Source of the DNA: Streptococcaceae bacterium | GTDB lineage: Bacteria; Bacillota; Bacilli; Lactobacillales; Streptococcaceae | Length of the DNA stretch: 64,000 bases | Assembly (NCBI GenBank): GCA_902363395.1 | Contig: CABIZZ010000001.1 | Coordinates: 1,054,001-1,118,000 of the forward strand | Reading direction: 5' to 3' | Shown here: in pieces, positions 1 to 9,571 of the stretch | Layout of the letters: each line of letters opens with the position of its first letter | Position numbering within the stretch: the first letter of the stretch is position 1 | Notes under the pieces: generated by a model | Database searches by the model: none | What the model saw: the letters and a program-made list of their open reading frames with translations, nothing else | Told to the model about the DNA's origin: nothing | Translations under genes and position numbers: made by a program

Positions 1-202
1 CATGAGTCAGCAAAATGATCAAGCAAATCCACCACAAATCCAGATGAAAGAGGGAAACAACGAATAGAGGCAGAGCTACATAGAGAATATGAAGGCCTAG
101 CACCTTCTTATCCCGATCCTTGCGATCCGCCATCTTTTGACTTTGAAAATAATAATCCGATAACAAATGACAACTCAACAAGAGAAGCAAGTATGGATTC
201 AT
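1..202 (-). CDS. DUF3307 family membrane protein (partial, 3' end outside window)
   Basis: Reading the minus strand from the ATG at 202 gives 67 open codons that run off the window edge. The start reads MNPYLLLLLSCHLLSDYYFQ, followed by SQKMAD, which is the typical N-terminus of DUF3307 proteins (a leucine-rich segment, then H-L-x-S-D-Y-x-x-Q). The rest seen is hydrophobic with a second membrane segment (about residues 38-62). It starts 8 nt after the satD stop, so the two are probably co-transcribed, as SatD and DUF3307 proteins often are. The biochemical function is unknown. Only the N-terminal part is visible. Confidence 0.8.
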   Translation of the reverse strand, partial: MNPYLLLLLSCHLLSDYYFQSQKMADRKDRDKKVLGLHILYVALPLFVVSLFHLDLWWICLIILLTH

Positions 203-209
203 TACGATA

Positions 210-887
210 CTAGACAATCCGGTCATAGACCTCTCCTTTCGCTAGAGCTTGTATACTAGCAAGGGCAGCTGCTCTCCCACGTAAATACACACGAATACTA
301 CTACTCTTCAAGCGTTTAGACAGTGCGCTTGGATTGATATCCAGTGATTGAGCCAAGTCTTGCTGACTAAAATTCTCACTGTATACAAATCTCTTAAGAA
401 GATCGAGCAGGATTTCTTCCTGACTACCACGCCAACCCGAACGAATGGCTTCTCCGGAAGCGATGAGCGCGTTCACAAAAAAGTCTTGGTTTTCCTTCCC
501 ACTTGAAAAATAAATCTGGGTATTACCGTAGTCATTTTTCTGATGGACTAGATTGATGGCGGCGCGTGCGTTCCAATAGGCCGGCCCATCTGCCCCAATA
601 CTTTGCAAGGGATCAATAGCTGTTACAATCTCTCCAAGTCCGATACCAAAACGTAGTTGAGTCGGGCTTAGTTCTGAACGCAGGGTATCGATGATTTGAA
701 AAAATGGAGCATCCATTTTTAAAAGCGCCTGAAACTCATCCCCCAAGGTCAAAGTAAAACGGGATGCCAGGTAATCTCCAAAGAGTTCATTCATCTTTCG
801 AAGCGTTTTTTCTAACTGTTTTTGCAGGTTGAAACGTTCTTGAACCATTTTAGAATCAATGACATCTGCAATCAAAGCAAGATACAT
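210..887 (-). CDS. satD: SatD family protein
   Basis: A 225-residue protein of the SatD family. The N-terminal part (residues 1-150, beginning MYLALIADVIDSK) resembles the SatD core, with LTLGDEFQALL near residue 46 and FGIGLGEI near 80. The C-terminal 65 residues contain a helix-turn-helix-like stretch (QQDLAQSLDINPSALSKRLK), suggesting DNA binding. The start has a strong site (AAGGAGG). The gene follows topA and precedes a DUF3307 gene in the same direction. Three copies of a palindromic motif lie directly upstream, so autoregulation is a reasonable inference. SatD was named from an acid-tolerance locus of S. mutans; its molecular role is not established. It is not in the ffh/sat operon context here. 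Confidence 0.85.
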   Translation of the reverse strand: MYLALIADVIDSKMVQERFNLQKQLEKTLRKMNELFGDYLASRFTLTLGDEFQALLKMDAPFFQIIDTLRSELSPTQLRFGIGLGEIVTAIDPLQSIGADGPAYWNARAAINLVHQKNDYGNTQIYFSSGKENQDFFVNALIASGEAIRSGWRGSQEEILLDLLKRFVYSENFSQQDLAQSLDINPSALSKRLKSSSIRVYLRGRAAALASIQALAKGEVYDRIV

Positions 888-901
888 AAGCCCACCTCCT
901 T

Positions 902-977
902 ATGTCTATTATAACGGAAAAAAATAAAAATGTCTATTATAACAGACATTTTATAAAATTGCCGTTATAATAGACAT
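902..977 (-). promoter_or_regulatory. Triple operator-like palindromes before satD
   Basis: Positions 902-917 (ATGTCTATTATAACGG) and 962-977 (CCGTTATAATAGACAT) are exact 16-bp inverted copies. Between them, 931-948 (TGTCTATTATAACAGACA) is a palindrome with one mismatched pair, built from the same half-site. On the minus strand the copies at 902-917 and 931-948 both contain TATAAT, so promoter -10 elements and operators appear to be merged. The copies are spaced about 29-31 bp, close to three helical turns. This is seen directly; repressor binding, perhaps by SatD itself, is inferred. Confidence 0.6.
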
Positions 978-994
978 CGAATCATTCTAAAAAC

Positions 995-3082
995 TTATTT
1001 CACTTTTTCTTCTTCGTAGTCCCCATTGCTACATACAACTTGCTTGCCACCACCACGGACTTTCTTTTCAACCAAATACTGACCACATTTTGGACAGTCA
1101 CGGCCAATTGGCTTGTCCCAAGAAGTGAATTCACATTCTGGGTAGCGATTGCATCCATAGAAGATACGGTTCCGTTTGGTTTTACGCTCGATGATTTGGC
1201 CCTGATGACAGTTTGGACATTCCACCCCAATTTCTTTGACAATCGCTTGGGTATGGCGACAATCTGGGAAGTTGCTACAAGCATAGAACTTACCATAACG
1301 TCCTAATTTGATGACCATGGGACTTCCACAAACCTCACAGTCAAAACCAGCCGCCTCATCCTTGATTTGAATTTTCTCCATCTCTTCTTCAGCCTTGGCT
1401 ACTTCTTTTTTAAATGGTTGGTAGAAGGAATCGATAACCTTTTGCCACTGCTCTTTCCCAAGTTCGACATCATCTAGTTTCCCTTCCATCTCAGCAGTAA
1501 AGGTTACATTGACGATATCTGGGAAGAATTCAACGATCAGTTTATTGACGATTTCCCCTAACTCGGTTGGCTCAAAACGTTTGGCTACAAGCTTCACGTA
1601 ATAGCGTTTTTGAATGGTTTCAATCGTTGGTGCATAAGTTGAAGGTCGACCCACTCCGTTTTCTTCTAGCGTCTTAATCAAGGTCGCTTCAGAATAACGG
1701 GCTGGTGGTTGAGTAAAGTGCTGTTCAGGTTTGCTATTGACCTGAATGACGGTATCCCCTTCTTCCATATCCGGTAACATCTTGTTCTTATCCGAATCAT
1801 TGTAAATCGCTAAATAACCGTCAAATTTCACCTGACTACCATTCGCTGTATATTGGACCCCATTTTGCCCCAAACGGACATTCATGGTATCAAAGACAGC
1901 TGCTGTCATCTGGCTAGCCACAAAACGGTTCCAGATCAAGGTGTAGAGCTTGAGCTGATCCTTGTCTAGGTACTTAGCAATTTTCTCAGGCGTATTGTAT
2001 ACACTAGAAGGACGAATAGCTTCATGGGCATCTTGGGCACCAGAAGCATTTTTGACCCGGCTTCCGTGCTTGGAATACTTCTCTCCAAATCGATCAACGA
2101 TAAAGCTAGCTGCTTCATTTTGAGCGACTGGGCTAATCCGAGTCGAATCTGTACGCATATAAGTGATCAAACCTTGAACACCTGATCCAATATTGATTCC
2201 TTCATACAACTGCTGTGCTACCATCATGGTCTTACGAGTACGGAAGTTAATCTTATTGGCTGCGTCCATCTGCATGGAAGAAGTTGTGTAAGGAAGCGGT
2301 GAATTGCGTTTACGTTCCTTTTTCTCAACTTTTTCAACGATATACTCTTTCCCATTGAGATGCGAAAGGACAGCTTTCACATCCTCCTGGTTTTGAAGTT
2401 TCATCTTCTTGCCATTCATTCCATAGAAATTGGCTTGGAATTGCTTGGTTCCCTTTTTAAAGGTTCCATCAATTGTCCAGTATTCTTCTGGTTGGAAGGC
2501 ATTGATTTCTTCTTCCCGGTCAATGATCAATTTAAGGGCAACGGACTGCACCCGACCAGCAGAAAGTCCCTTCTTCACCTTTTTCCATAGAATTGGTGAA
2601 ATCGAGTACCCTACAATCCGGTCCAAGACACGGCGTGCTTGTTGAGCATCTACCAGATCCATATCAATCTTACGGGGTTCTTGAAAGGCATTTTTTACCG
2701 CATCCTTAGTAATTTCATTGAAAACGACACGGTTCTTATCTTCCTTATCCAACTGAAGAATATGGGCCAAGTGCCAAGAAATAGCTTCTCCTTCACGGTC
2801 CGGGTCACTTGCGAGAAAGACTTGTTTGGCCTTTTTAGCCTCTTTTTTCAATTCATTGATCAAAGGACCTTTTCCGCGAATATTAATGTATTCAGGTTCA
2901 TAATTGTTATCAAAATCAATGGACATGGTAGATTTTTTCAAGTCACGAATATGCCCCACACTGGCCATGACCTTATAATTTCTACCAAGATATTTTTCAA
3001 TTGTCTTCGCTTTCGCAGGAGACTCCACAATGACTAAATTCTTTTTAGCTGTTGTGGTTTTCTTTTTTGTTTTAGTAGCCAC
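995..3082 (-). CDS. topA: DNA topoisomerase I
   Basis: Type IA topoisomerase of 695 residues that relaxes negative supercoils. A lysine/threonine-rich head is followed by the Toprim domain ([19 protein letters not shown] from about residue 15, [10 protein letters not shown] near 91-100). The catalytic tyrosine is in [14 protein letters not shown] (Y308). Three C-terminal zinc-ribbon repeats follow (CEVCG...CSNFPDC, CPNCH...CNRYPEC, CPKCG...CSNGD); the last lacks its fourth cysteine. GTG start with AGAGG upstream. It lies 92 nt downstream of dprA, the usual streptococcal arrangement. Length is normal. Confidence 0.98.
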   Translation of the reverse strand: MATKTKKKTTTAKKNLVIVESPAKAKTIEKYLGRNYKVMASVGHIRDLKKSTMSIDFDNNYEPEYINIRGKGPLINELKKEAKKAKQVFLASDPDREGEAISWHLAHILQLDKEDKNRVVFNEITKDAVKNAFQEPRKIDMDLVDAQQARRVLDRIVGYSISPILWKKVKKGLSAGRVQSVALKLIIDREEEINAFQPEEYWTIDGTFKKGTKQFQANFYGMNGKKMKLQNQEDVKAVLSHLNGKEYIVEKVEKKERKRNSPLPYTTSSMQMDAANKINFRTRKTMMVAQQLYEGINIGSGVQGLITYMRTDSTRISPVAQNEAASFIVDRFGEKYSKHGSRVKNASGAQDAHEAIRPSSVYNTPEKIAKYLDKDQLKLYTLIWNRFVASQMTAAVFDTMNVRLGQNGVQYTANGSQVKFDGYLAIYNDSDKNKMLPDMEEGDTVIQVNSKPEQHFTQPPARYSEATLIKTLEENGVGRPSTYAPTIETIQKRYYVKLVAKRFEPTELGEIVNKLIVEFFPDIVNVTFTAEMEGKLDDVELGKEQWQKVIDSFYQPFKKEVAKAEEEMEKIQIKDEAAGFDCEVCGSPMVIKLGRYGKFYACSNFPDCRHTQAIVKEIGVECPNCHQGQIIERKTKRNRIFYGCNRYPECEFTSWDKPIGRDCPKCGQYLVEKKVRGGGKQVVCSNGDYEEEKVK

Positions 3083-3174
3083 TTTTTTACCTCTATTTTG
3101 TAATAAACCTCATAGAGTGTAAACTATTTTTTTCGGGATGTCAACCATGAAGTTCTCCTATAGGAAAACTCATT

Positions 3175-4017
3175 TTAAAATTCAAACTCATCTAGGACAT
3201 CTCTTCCACTGGTCACAAGTTTTGCTCCTTCTTGAATGAGGTGATGACAACCATCAGAACGACCATCCAATATAGAACCTGGAATAGCGAAAACATCACG
3301 ACCTTCTTCCATAGCACGCTCACAGGTGATCAGACTCCCAGACCGCATCCGCGCTTCTGCCACAATCACCGCTCTAGAAAGACCAGCAATAATCCGATTA
3401 CGCTCTGGGAAATGGTGTTTTTGAGGGCCTTGGCCAGGACCGTATTCTGTTAAAACCAAATGGCTCCCACTCATGTACTTCTGCAACTGTTTATTAGATC
3501 TAGGATAGAAGACATCTAACCCAGTACCAATCACACCAATTGTTTTTCCTCCATTTCGAATAGCCGCATAATGGGCCGCTGCATCTATCCCCTTGGCTAA
3601 TCCACTCACCACAATCAATTCGTTGTTTAACTCATTAATGATTTTTTCGACAGATTGAATCCCTGTGCGGCTGCAGGATCGACTCCCCACGACTGCTATT
3701 TTTGGATGTTTAAGAAGATCAATGTTACCTGAGTAAAACAACAAAACAGGTGGGTTATGCATCCAAAGAAGTTCTTCAGGATATTCTGGATCCATAATGG
3801 ATATCGAATCAAACTCCTTGAACTCTTCCATCAAGATCTTGTCATCAATCCGAATATATCGTTCCATAAAAAGTGTTTGATTGCGACACCCTGCAATTTT
3901 TGCCATTAATTCTAAAGAAGGCCATTCCCCATTCATTTCCCAGTAATTGACAATGTTAAAAACCTGTAGATTAGACAGGCCAGCAATCTTTAATTTATAA
4001 AGTTCATATTTGTTCAT
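3175..4017 (-). CDS. dprA: DNA-processing protein DprA
   Basis: DprA/Smf, 280 residues, loads RecA on incoming single-stranded DNA during natural transformation and in pneumococcus also shuts competence down. A short N-terminal helical region (1-60) precedes the Rossmann-like core, with VGSRSCSRTG near residue 110, SGLAKGIDAAAHYAA near 140, and TEYGPG...FPERNRIIAGLS near 190-215. The length is typical for streptococci. ATG start with GAGG 7 nt upstream. A cin-box (TACGAATA) 34 nt before the start codon points to ComX/SigX-dependent expression. Confidence 0.97.
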   Translation of the reverse strand: MNKYELYKLKIAGLSNLQVFNIVNYWEMNGEWPSLELMAKIAGCRNQTLFMERYIRIDDKILMEEFKEFDSISIMDPEYPEELLWMHNPPVLLFYSGNIDLLKHPKIAVVGSRSCSRTGIQSVEKIINELNNELIVVSGLAKGIDAAAHYAAIRNGGKTIGVIGTGLDVFYPRSNKQLQKYMSGSHLVLTEYGPGQGPQKHHFPERNRIIAGLSRAVIVAEARMRSGSLITCERAMEEGRDVFAIPGSILDGRSDGCHHLIQEGAKLVTSGRDVLDEFEF

Positions 4018-4050
4018 TCGTAAACCTCATTTTCTACTATCTATTTATAA

Positions 4051-4058
4051 TATTCGTA
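4051..4058 (-). promoter_or_regulatory. ComX (SigX) cin-box of dprA
   Basis: On the minus strand TACGAATA is preceded by a T-rich run (TTTTCTTT). This matches the established -10-like cin-box of streptococcal late competence genes. It lies 34 nt before the dprA start codon, and dprA is a known member of the ComX regulon. Confidence 0.85.
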
Positions 4059-4065
4059 AAAGAAA

Positions 4066-4097
4066 ACAAAAAAAGCTCTAAAAATAGAACTTTTTAA
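4066..4097 (-). terminator. Weak intrinsic terminator after the ROK gene
   Basis: Minus strand: AAGTTCTA, a short T-rich loop, TAGAGCTT, then a T-run. It overlaps the end of the ROK gene and separates it from dprA. The stem is short and AT-rich. Confidence 0.5.
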
Positions 4098-5020
4098 TGA
4101 TTTTCTACAATATTAAAATGACAAACGGCCCCCAAAAGGTTACTTGAGTTGTGGTAACGAGCTGCTTGAATCTCTAGTAAAGAAAATCGTTGCTCACTAC
4201 TTTCCTCAAACAACAATTTATACTGATGGTTGATTTCTTCTAAAAGAATGTCTTGGCTACTAATTCCTCCACCAATCGTCACTTTTTCAAGCCGAACAAG
4301 TGACTGAAGATTATAGATCAGGATTGCAATTTCCCGACAATAAGAAATAAATAAGTTTTGTAACTCCCCATGATAACCAGTGTGAAGGGCTTCAAAAACC
4401 TGAAGGCCATCCTCTTCCGCCAGTTGTAAGAGCTGACTGGCCTGGGCTACAAAGTTGACAGCTGATCCTAAATTTTGAACCAAACTGGAAATCCCATGCA
4501 TCAAAATCTCTCTCTGAAATTGTTTTTGTTCTGGAGTTGTTGGTGGCTCCTCTGGGCTCGGCCAACGAAGATAATCCTTGAGATGCAAGGTAGAAATTAA
4601 AGAACCATTGGAAGTCAAGGCTAATCCTACGCCAGTTCCCAATACAAAGGTTGCACCACAGTAACAATCTTGGAGGTTTCCAATTCGAGCTTCTGCCAAA
4701 CCCGCAGCATCTCCGTCGTTGAGGACGGTCACAGGAACTTGAAACATCTTATTTAAACGAGAAGCTAAAGGAATATTCCTCAAATAAGTAATTAGGCCAC
4801 CTTTAAAGACAAAACCAAGTCGACTATTGATTTCACCTGGACATGAGATGGCAATCCCTGTAATTTGATTCTGGAACGAGCAAATCACGCGCTCGAGGGC
4901 ATCCCAAAAGTCCTCAATAGTATCTGGTGTCGAGACTTTAGAGGAATCGCTCACTTGATAGGCTTCATCGACTAAGGCATATTTAATAAAGGTTCCCCCG
5001 ATATCAAAGGCTAAGAGCAT
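4094..5020 (-). CDS. ROK family protein, putative sugar kinase
   Basis: A 308-residue ROK-fold protein. The N-terminal phosphate loop is DIGGTFIKYA (residues 5-14), the sugar/catalytic segment is VLNDGDAAGLAEARIG (near 100), and the second phosphate motif is FVLGTGVGLALT (near 126-137). ROK kinases phosphorylate sugars such as glucose or beta-glucosides with ATP. The H-x(n)-C-x-C-G-x-x-G-C zinc signature of many ROK proteins is absent: where it is expected (about 140-175) there is LHLKDYLRWPSPEEPP with no cysteine cluster. It starts 13 nt after rnhB with AGGAGGAG. Substrate unknown; kinase activity inferred. Confidence 0.85.
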   Translation of the reverse strand: MLLAFDIGGTFIKYALVDEAYQVSDSSKVSTPDTIEDFWDALERVICSFQNQITGIAISCPGEINSRLGFVFKGGLITYLRNIPLASRLNKMFQVPVTVLNDGDAAGLAEARIGNLQDCYCGATFVLGTGVGLALTSNGSLISTLHLKDYLRWPSPEEPPTTPEQKQFQREILMHGISSLVQNLGSAVNFVAQASQLLQLAEEDGLQVFEALHTGYHGELQNLFISYCREIAILIYNLQSLVRLEKVTIGGGISSQDILLEEINHQYKLLFEESSEQRFSLLEIQAARYHNSSNLLGAVCHFNIVENH

Positions 5021-5032
5021 TTTCTTCTCCTC

Positions 5033-5803
5033 CTAATCAACACCAGTCATGGACTTAATGGGTTCGAAGCTTCGACGATGGATAGGAGTAACCCCATGTT
5101 TTTCCAATCCTTCAAGATGCTTGGTTGTCCCATAGCCCGCATTCTGACCAAAATCATAACCTGGATACTCTTGGTCATATTCCACCATCATCTGATCCCG
5201 TGTCACCTTAGCCACAATAGAAGCTGCCGCGATAGACAGGGAATTAGCATCTCCCTTGATAATGGAGGTCTGTGAAATAGGTAGATCCAATTTCATAGCA
5301 TCGATCAAGAGATGTTGAGGCTGTTGGTCCAATTCTTGAATAGCCTCTAGCATGGCTAATTTGGTTGCTTCATAAATATTAACCTGATCAATGACCTGAT
5401 TATCTTTTATCCCTATCCCGACAGAGAGAGCCTGATCTAAAACCGCTTGATAAATAGCATGGTGCTTCGATTTTGGAATTTTCTTGCTATCGTTTAAACC
5501 TGGAATCTTACAATTTTCCGGCAGAATGACGGCTGCTGCGACGACAGGGCCAGCCAAAGGGCCTCGTCCCACTTCATCCACTCCTGCAATGAGCTGAATC
5601 CCTTGGACATAGAGTTCTTTTTCATAGGTTAGCATTTTTTCTAAACGCAGGTCTTCATCTACTTGTTTTTGGAGTTCACGTTTTCGTTTGTTGATGGCAG
5701 ACTGAACGCCTGCCCGAGCATCATAGATTAACTCTTCAAACAAGGGATGATCTAGCCTATCAATCGTTGCTAAACACTCTTTGACTTCTTTAATCGTTGG
5801 CAT
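5033..5803 (-). CDS. rnhB: Ribonuclease HII
   Basis: RNase HII, 256 residues, cuts RNA at RNA-DNA hybrids and removes single misincorporated ribonucleotides. The metal-binding motif [20 protein letters not shown] is intact, with the conserved acidic residues of [10 protein letters not shown] and IVAKVTRD further on. A coiled N-terminal extension (1-75) is usual in Firmicutes. The ATG at 5803 (MPTIKEV) is preferred over the upstream in-frame GTG because TAGGTG sits 7 nt before it. It overlaps the end of rbgA by 14 nt, so coupling is likely. Confidence 0.96.
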   Translation of the reverse strand: MPTIKEVKECLATIDRLDHPLFEELIYDARAGVQSAINKRKRELQKQVDEDLRLEKMLTYEKELYVQGIQLIAGVDEVGRGPLAGPVVAAAVILPENCKIPGLNDSKKIPKSKHHAIYQAVLDQALSVGIGIKDNQVIDQVNIYEATKLAMLEAIQELDQQPQHLLIDAMKLDLPISQTSIIKGDANSLSIAAASIVAKVTRDQMMVEYDQEYPGYDFGQNAGYGTTKHLEGLEKHGVTPIHRRSFEPIKSMTGVD

Positions 5804-6641
5804 CCACTTCACCTACACGATCAAGGGTATAGCGACCCAAACGACCATCTCGTACATCCTTGACAAACAAGCTGTAAAAGCGATCGTAATCATCTCGAAA
5901 ACCTAAGCGTTGTGTCATCTCCATGATGATTTCCGGTGCTTCCTGCTCCAAATTCATTTGCTTATAGCGTTCTTGCAACTCTTTTGGATAGTGAGATTTA
6001 AAATACTCCAGACCAAAAATAGTCACCTCATCCATAGGCAATAACTGATCCTTAATGGCGCCCGTTAAAGCTAATTTTAGAGCTACATCTTCATCTTCAA
6101 ATTTTGGCCAAAGAATCCCTGGGGTATCCAAGATTTCGAGGTCCTTATTGGTTTTCAACCACTGTTGTCCCTTGGTTACACCTGGTTTATTTCCAACTAC
6201 GGCAATCTTTTTCCCTGCTAAACGATTCATCAGCGTTGATTTCCCAGCGTTGGGAATCCCAATAATCATGGTCCGAAGCGTTTCAATCTGAATCCCTCGT
6301 TCCTTTTGGCGAGCAATTTTATCTGCCATTAAGCTCTTAGCAGCATCTGTTACTTTTTTGACTGTCGACTGCTCTTTGGAGTTGATGGCCAGGGTTTTGA
6401 TTCCTTGAGATTCGAAATACTCCTGCCATTCTTTTGTTGCGACAGGATCAGCCAAGTCTACCTTATTTAGAATCATCAACTTAGGCTTGTCACCAACAAT
6501 TTTTGTTAACATGGGATTTTGACTGGATAATGGCAAACGAGCGTCCACCAGAACAGTCACAAAATCCACGAATTTTAAATTTTCCTGTACTTGTCTTCTA
6601 GCTTTGGACATATGTCCAGGAAACCATTGAATAATCGCCAT
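5790..6641 (-). CDS. rbgA: Ribosome biogenesis GTPase RbgA/YlqF
   Basis: A circularly permuted GTPase of 283 residues needed for late 50S subunit assembly. The motif order is permuted: G4 (LNKVDLAD) comes first, then G1 ([16 protein letters not shown]), then G3 (LDTPGILWP). A C-terminal helical domain follows. The start at [11 protein letters not shown] (6641) is chosen from family N-termini and AAAGGA upstream; an in-frame extension of six residues is unlikely to be used. rbgA-rnhB is a standard streptococcal pair. Confidence 0.97.
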   Translation of the reverse strand: MAIIQWFPGHMSKARRQVQENLKFVDFVTVLVDARLPLSSQNPMLTKIVGDKPKLMILNKVDLADPVATKEWQEYFESQGIKTLAINSKEQSTVKKVTDAAKSLMADKIARQKERGIQIETLRTMIIGIPNAGKSTLMNRLAGKKIAVVGNKPGVTKGQQWLKTNKDLEILDTPGILWPKFEDEDVALKLALTGAIKDQLLPMDEVTIFGLEYFKSHYPKELQERYKQMNLEQEAPEIIMEMTQRLGFRDDYDRFYSLFVKDVRDGRLGRYTLDRVGEVDAND

Positions 6642-6730
6642 GAAATGAAATCCTTTCAAAATTCAATCATATCTATTATACCATGAAATACGGTATTTCT
6701 TTTATAAAACTGCTTCCCATTTTTAGAAAC

Positions 6731-6760
6731 AAAAACGAAGCTACATCTGTAACTTCGTTT
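6731..6760 (-). terminator. Intrinsic terminator after the ATP-cone gene
   Basis: AACGAAG(CT)AC...GT(AA)CTTCGTT forms a hairpin with T-runs on both strands, so it could act in both directions. It lies directly after the ATP-cone stop codon and before rbgA. Confidence 0.75.
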
Positions 6761-6766
6761 TTTATT

Positions 6767-7105
6767 TTAGCGAATTTGCTCAAAATGCAAGTGAACAGCG
6801 ATGTGATCACCATAACCACTCCGTTCCAAATCTCGTTGCAAACGATAAGAAATATAGTGTTCAGCAATGGTAATATAACCAGCACCAAGTAAGCGGTGCT
6901 CAACCATTGACTGGATCATGCTGATCGTCGCACGTTCCACTTTAGCTTCTTCCAAATCCATCACAACTTTCTTGGTCACTTGCGCCAAGTTTTGGCGAAG
7001 ATCATCCGTTAAGACATAGACTGTTTGAGCTGCTTTTAAAACCGCTTGGTAGATTTTATCTGGATCAAATTCTACTACTTCACCACTACGTTTAATGACT
7101 TCCAT
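6767..7105 (-). CDS. Stand-alone ATP-cone domain protein
   Basis: A 112-residue protein made mostly of an ATP-cone: EVIKRSGEVVEFDPDKIYQA at residues 2-21, then helices to about 90. ATP-cones sense ATP/dATP in ribonucleotide reductases and in NrdR. Here there is neither the NrdR zinc finger nor a reductase catalytic domain. The start at 7105 is supported by AAGGAG 8 nt upstream; the longer frame begins with TTG and no site. It has its own terminator. Function unknown; nucleotide sensing is inferred from the fold. Confidence 0.8.
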   Translation of the reverse strand: MEVIKRSGEVVEFDPDKIYQAVLKAAQTVYVLTDDLRQNLAQVTKKVVMDLEEAKVERATISMIQSMVEHRLLGAGYITIAEHYISYRLQRDLERSGYGDHIAVHLHFEQIR

Positions 7106-7176
7106 CTTTTTCTCCTTGGTCTTCAATATACTTCTATTATCTTAATAAATAGGGAATTTGTCAAGAATCTAAGATG

Positions 7177-8112
7177 TCAATAATCCGGACGAAGAACTCC
7201 CGTAATGATTTCTTTGGTCGCATGGTAATCTCCATCCACTACAACCTTGATGATGCGCTTTGCTTCCTCAGCTGGGGCTGGAACTAATGGTAAACGTGTC
7301 GGACCCGCTTCAAAGCCCATATAGTTCAAGACTGCTTTGACAGGAGCTGGACTCGGGTAAGAAAAGAGCGCATTAACTTTAGGGATGAATTGACGCTGGA
7401 TAGCCGCAGCTTTCTTAATATCATTGTTCTCAATCGCTTGGAACATTTCGTGCATTTCATCCCCATTGGTATGGGAAGCTACTGAAATGACACCGTCTGC
7501 TCCAAGGTTCATAGCGTGGAAAGCATCCCCGTCTTCCCCTGTATAGATGAGAAACTCCTCTGGCTTGTGCTCGATTAAGTAAGCCATATTGGCAAGGGTT
7601 GTACACTCTTTGACCCCGATGATGTTTGGATGCTCTGCTAATCGAAGCATGGTTTCTGGTGTCATTTCAACAACCACGCGCCCAGGAATATTGTAAATAA
7701 TAATGGGCAAGTTAGAAGCGTCTGCAATAGCCTTAAAATGCTGGTACATCCCCTCTTGAGAAGGTTTGTTGTAGTAAGGGACGATAGCTAACCCAGCAGC
7801 AAAACCTCCAAACTGATCTACTTCCTTTACAAACTCAATAGAATCTCGGGTTTCATTGGTCCCGACACCAGCAATCAAAGGAACCCGTCCGTTCACCACC
7901 TTTTGAACCGCTGCAAAGAGTTCTAATTCTTCATCGTGTGTCAGTGTCGGACTTTCGGCCGTGGTACCAGCTAAAAGAATTCCGTCCGTATGGTGAGCTA
8001 AGAGGTGCTCAATCAAAGGAGGAATAGCTTCAAAGTTGATCGAGCCATCTTCGTGAAAAGGGGTGATAAAGGCGGTAATCATTTTACAATCTTTTAAATC
8101 TTGATAAGACAT
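7177..8112 (-). CDS. dapA: 4-hydroxy-tetrahydrodipicolinate synthase
   Basis: DapA, 311 residues, condenses pyruvate with aspartate semialdehyde, the first step of the lysine/diaminopimelate branch. The TIM-barrel motifs are present: [18 protein letters not shown], the [14 protein letters not shown] segment, YNIPGRV, and the Schiff-base lysine in GVKECT. The start at 8112 (MSYQDL) has AAGGAGG 6 nt upstream; the longer TTG frame is rejected. It follows asd, which makes its substrate, after 88 nt containing a hairpin. Confidence 0.97.
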   Translation of the reverse strand: MSYQDLKDCKMITAFITPFHEDGSINFEAIPPLIEHLLAHHTDGILLAGTTAESPTLTHDEELELFAAVQKVVNGRVPLIAGVGTNETRDSIEFVKEVDQFGGFAAGLAIVPYYNKPSQEGMYQHFKAIADASNLPIIIYNIPGRVVVEMTPETMLRLAEHPNIIGVKECTTLANMAYLIEHKPEEFLIYTGEDGDAFHAMNLGADGVISVASHTNGDEMHEMFQAIENNDIKKAAAIQRQFIPKVNALFSYPSPAPVKAVLNYMGFEAGPTRLPLVPAPAEEAKRIIKVVVDGDYHATKEIITGVLRPDY

Positions 8113-8145
8113 AGATCCTCCTTCTTGATTCAATCATAGGGAAGA

Positions 8146-8176
8146 GGGACAGCACCAAAAGTTGGTCACTGTCCCC
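8146..8176 (-). other. Stem-loop between asd and dapA
   Basis: GGGACAG...CTGTCCC, with an inner CCAA/TTGG pairing, forms a strong stem but has no T-run. It could be a processing or stability element separating expression of asd and dapA. It is not a classical terminator. Confidence 0.5.
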
Positions 8177-8200
8177 ATTACGATTTATTCAGTTATAGAA

Positions 8201-9277
8201 TCATTTCAATTCAAACTTCAAGTCAGCTGTTGGGCGCACCAATCCACGCTCATGAAGAGTTTCTGCGATTTGGACAGAGTTCCAGGCTGCTCCTTTAAGA
8301 AGGTTATCAGAAACTACCCACATATGGATCCCTTTTTCAGCATCCAAGTCTTTACGGATACGACCAACAAAGGTATCACGAGAACCAACAGCATTAATAG
8401 CTTGTGGGTATACTTGATGAGCAACATCATCTTCCAGTACTGCACCTGGGAAGGCTGCGATGGCAGCTTTTACTTCTTCAATCGGGGCTACTTCTTTGGT
8501 TTCAATGTAGACAGACTCTGAGTGAGCTGACAAGACTGGAATACGTACACAGGTTGCTGATACGGCAATGCTATCGTCTTCCATGATTTTCTTAGTTTCC
8601 TTCGTCATCTTCATTTCTTCATATGTGTAGTCATTATCAGTGAAGACGTCGATTTGAGGAAGCGCGTTAAAGGCAATTGGGTAATGTTTCTTATCGCCAC
8701 CTGATGGCAAGATTTCAGCATGCAAATCACGTGGATTTACTCCGTCATTCAATACTTCACGCAATTCACGTTGGGTTTCAAGAATGGCTCCCATACCAGC
8801 ACCTGAAACAGCTTGATAAGTTGAAACGATGATACGGTCCAAGCCCCATTTTTGACGAACTGGTTCAAGAGCTACCATCATTTGAATGGTTGAACAGTTA
8901 GGACAGGCGATGATCCCGTTATGGGCATCAAGCGCATGTGCATTTACCTCAGGTACAACCAATGGCACATCTGGGTTTTGACGGAAGTAAGAAGTGTTAT
9001 CTACTACCACCGCACCAGCTTTGACAGCATATGGTGCATATTTAGCTGAAGTTGAACCACCAGCTGAGAAAAGAGCGATATCAACTCCTTCAAAAGCATT
9101 TTCAGTTGTTTCTTCAATGGTCACGTCTTGCCCTTTGAATTGCAATACCTTACCTGCAGAACGTGCAGATGCAAGATAGCGAATCTTATCAATTGGAAGA
9201 CTTGATTCTTCCAACATTTTGATCATTTGTGCACCAACGGCACCTGTAGCACCGACAACAGCAACTGTATATCCCAT
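8201..9277 (-). CDS. asd: Aspartate-semialdehyde dehydrogenase
   Basis: Asd, 358 residues, reduces aspartyl phosphate to aspartate semialdehyde with NADPH, feeding lysine, threonine and methionine synthesis. The NADP loop is [14 protein letters not shown] at residues 4-17; the catalytic cysteine is in [20 protein letters not shown] is also conserved. The start at MGYTVAVVG (9277) has AAAGAGG upstream; 27 extra residues of the open frame are unlike the family. An asd-type structured RNA lies upstream, separated by a terminator. Confidence 0.97.
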   Translation of the reverse strand: MGYTVAVVGATGAVGAQMIKMLEESSLPIDKIRYLASARSAGKVLQFKGQDVTIEETTENAFEGVDIALFSAGGSTSAKYAPYAVKAGAVVVDNTSYFRQNPDVPLVVPEVNAHALDAHNGIIACPNCSTIQMMVALEPVRQKWGLDRIIVSTYQAVSGAGMGAILETQRELREVLNDGVNPRDLHAEILPSGGDKKHYPIAFNALPQIDVFTDNDYTYEEMKMTKETKKIMEDDSIAVSATCVRIPVLSAHSESVYIETKEVAPIEEVKAAIAAFPGAVLEDDVAHQVYPQAINAVGSRDTFVGRIRKDLDAEKGIHMWVVSDNLLKGAAWNSVQIAETLHERGLVRPTADLKFELK

Positions 9278-9411
9278 AATAAAACCTCTTTCGGAATTTT
9301 CTAAAAATTTGTGAATTTTATCTATTATACTATTTTTCCCGGTAAATGAAAAGAGCAATTTGTATTCAATTCAACATTCGATTGCTATAGTTTATAAAGG
9401 ATTCTTCAGTA

Positions 9412-9566
9412 AATAAAAAATCCCCTACCAAACGGTAGGGGATCGAGGCATCTTTCGATGAGAACAGCCGGTTCACACAACTGTTCAAGGTCCGCTCCTG
9501 CGTTACAATTGAATGTAGACCTCCTCAGCGCAAAAGGCTCCTAAGAGCCAATCGACTCATCGCATA
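9412..9566 (-). ncRNA. asd RNA (structured RNA upstream of asd)
   Basis: About 150 nt with several paired segments, for example GGCTCTTAGGAGCC near the 5' end and AACAGTTGTGTGAACCGGCTGTT in the middle, ending in a perfect terminator: CCCCTACC, a 4-nt loop, GGTAGGGG, then a T-run (9412-9441). A promoter lies just upstream. Position and architecture fit the described asd RNA motif of Lactobacillales, a candidate cis element also seen as a short stand-alone transcript. Recognition is from memory of the motif and its location. The ligand, if any, is unknown. Confidence 0.7.
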
Positions 9567-9571
9567 TGACT

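Noticed and set aside
995..3082. Degenerate third zinc finger of TopA as a disabling lesion
   Set aside because: Loss of the last cysteine in the final repeat is, as I recall, common in streptococcal TopA; the catalytic core is intact.
9412..9566. T-box or lysine riboswitch before asd
   Set aside because: The T-box sequence (GGGTGGNACCGCG) and the lysine riboswitch core are absent; position and shape fit the asd RNA better.
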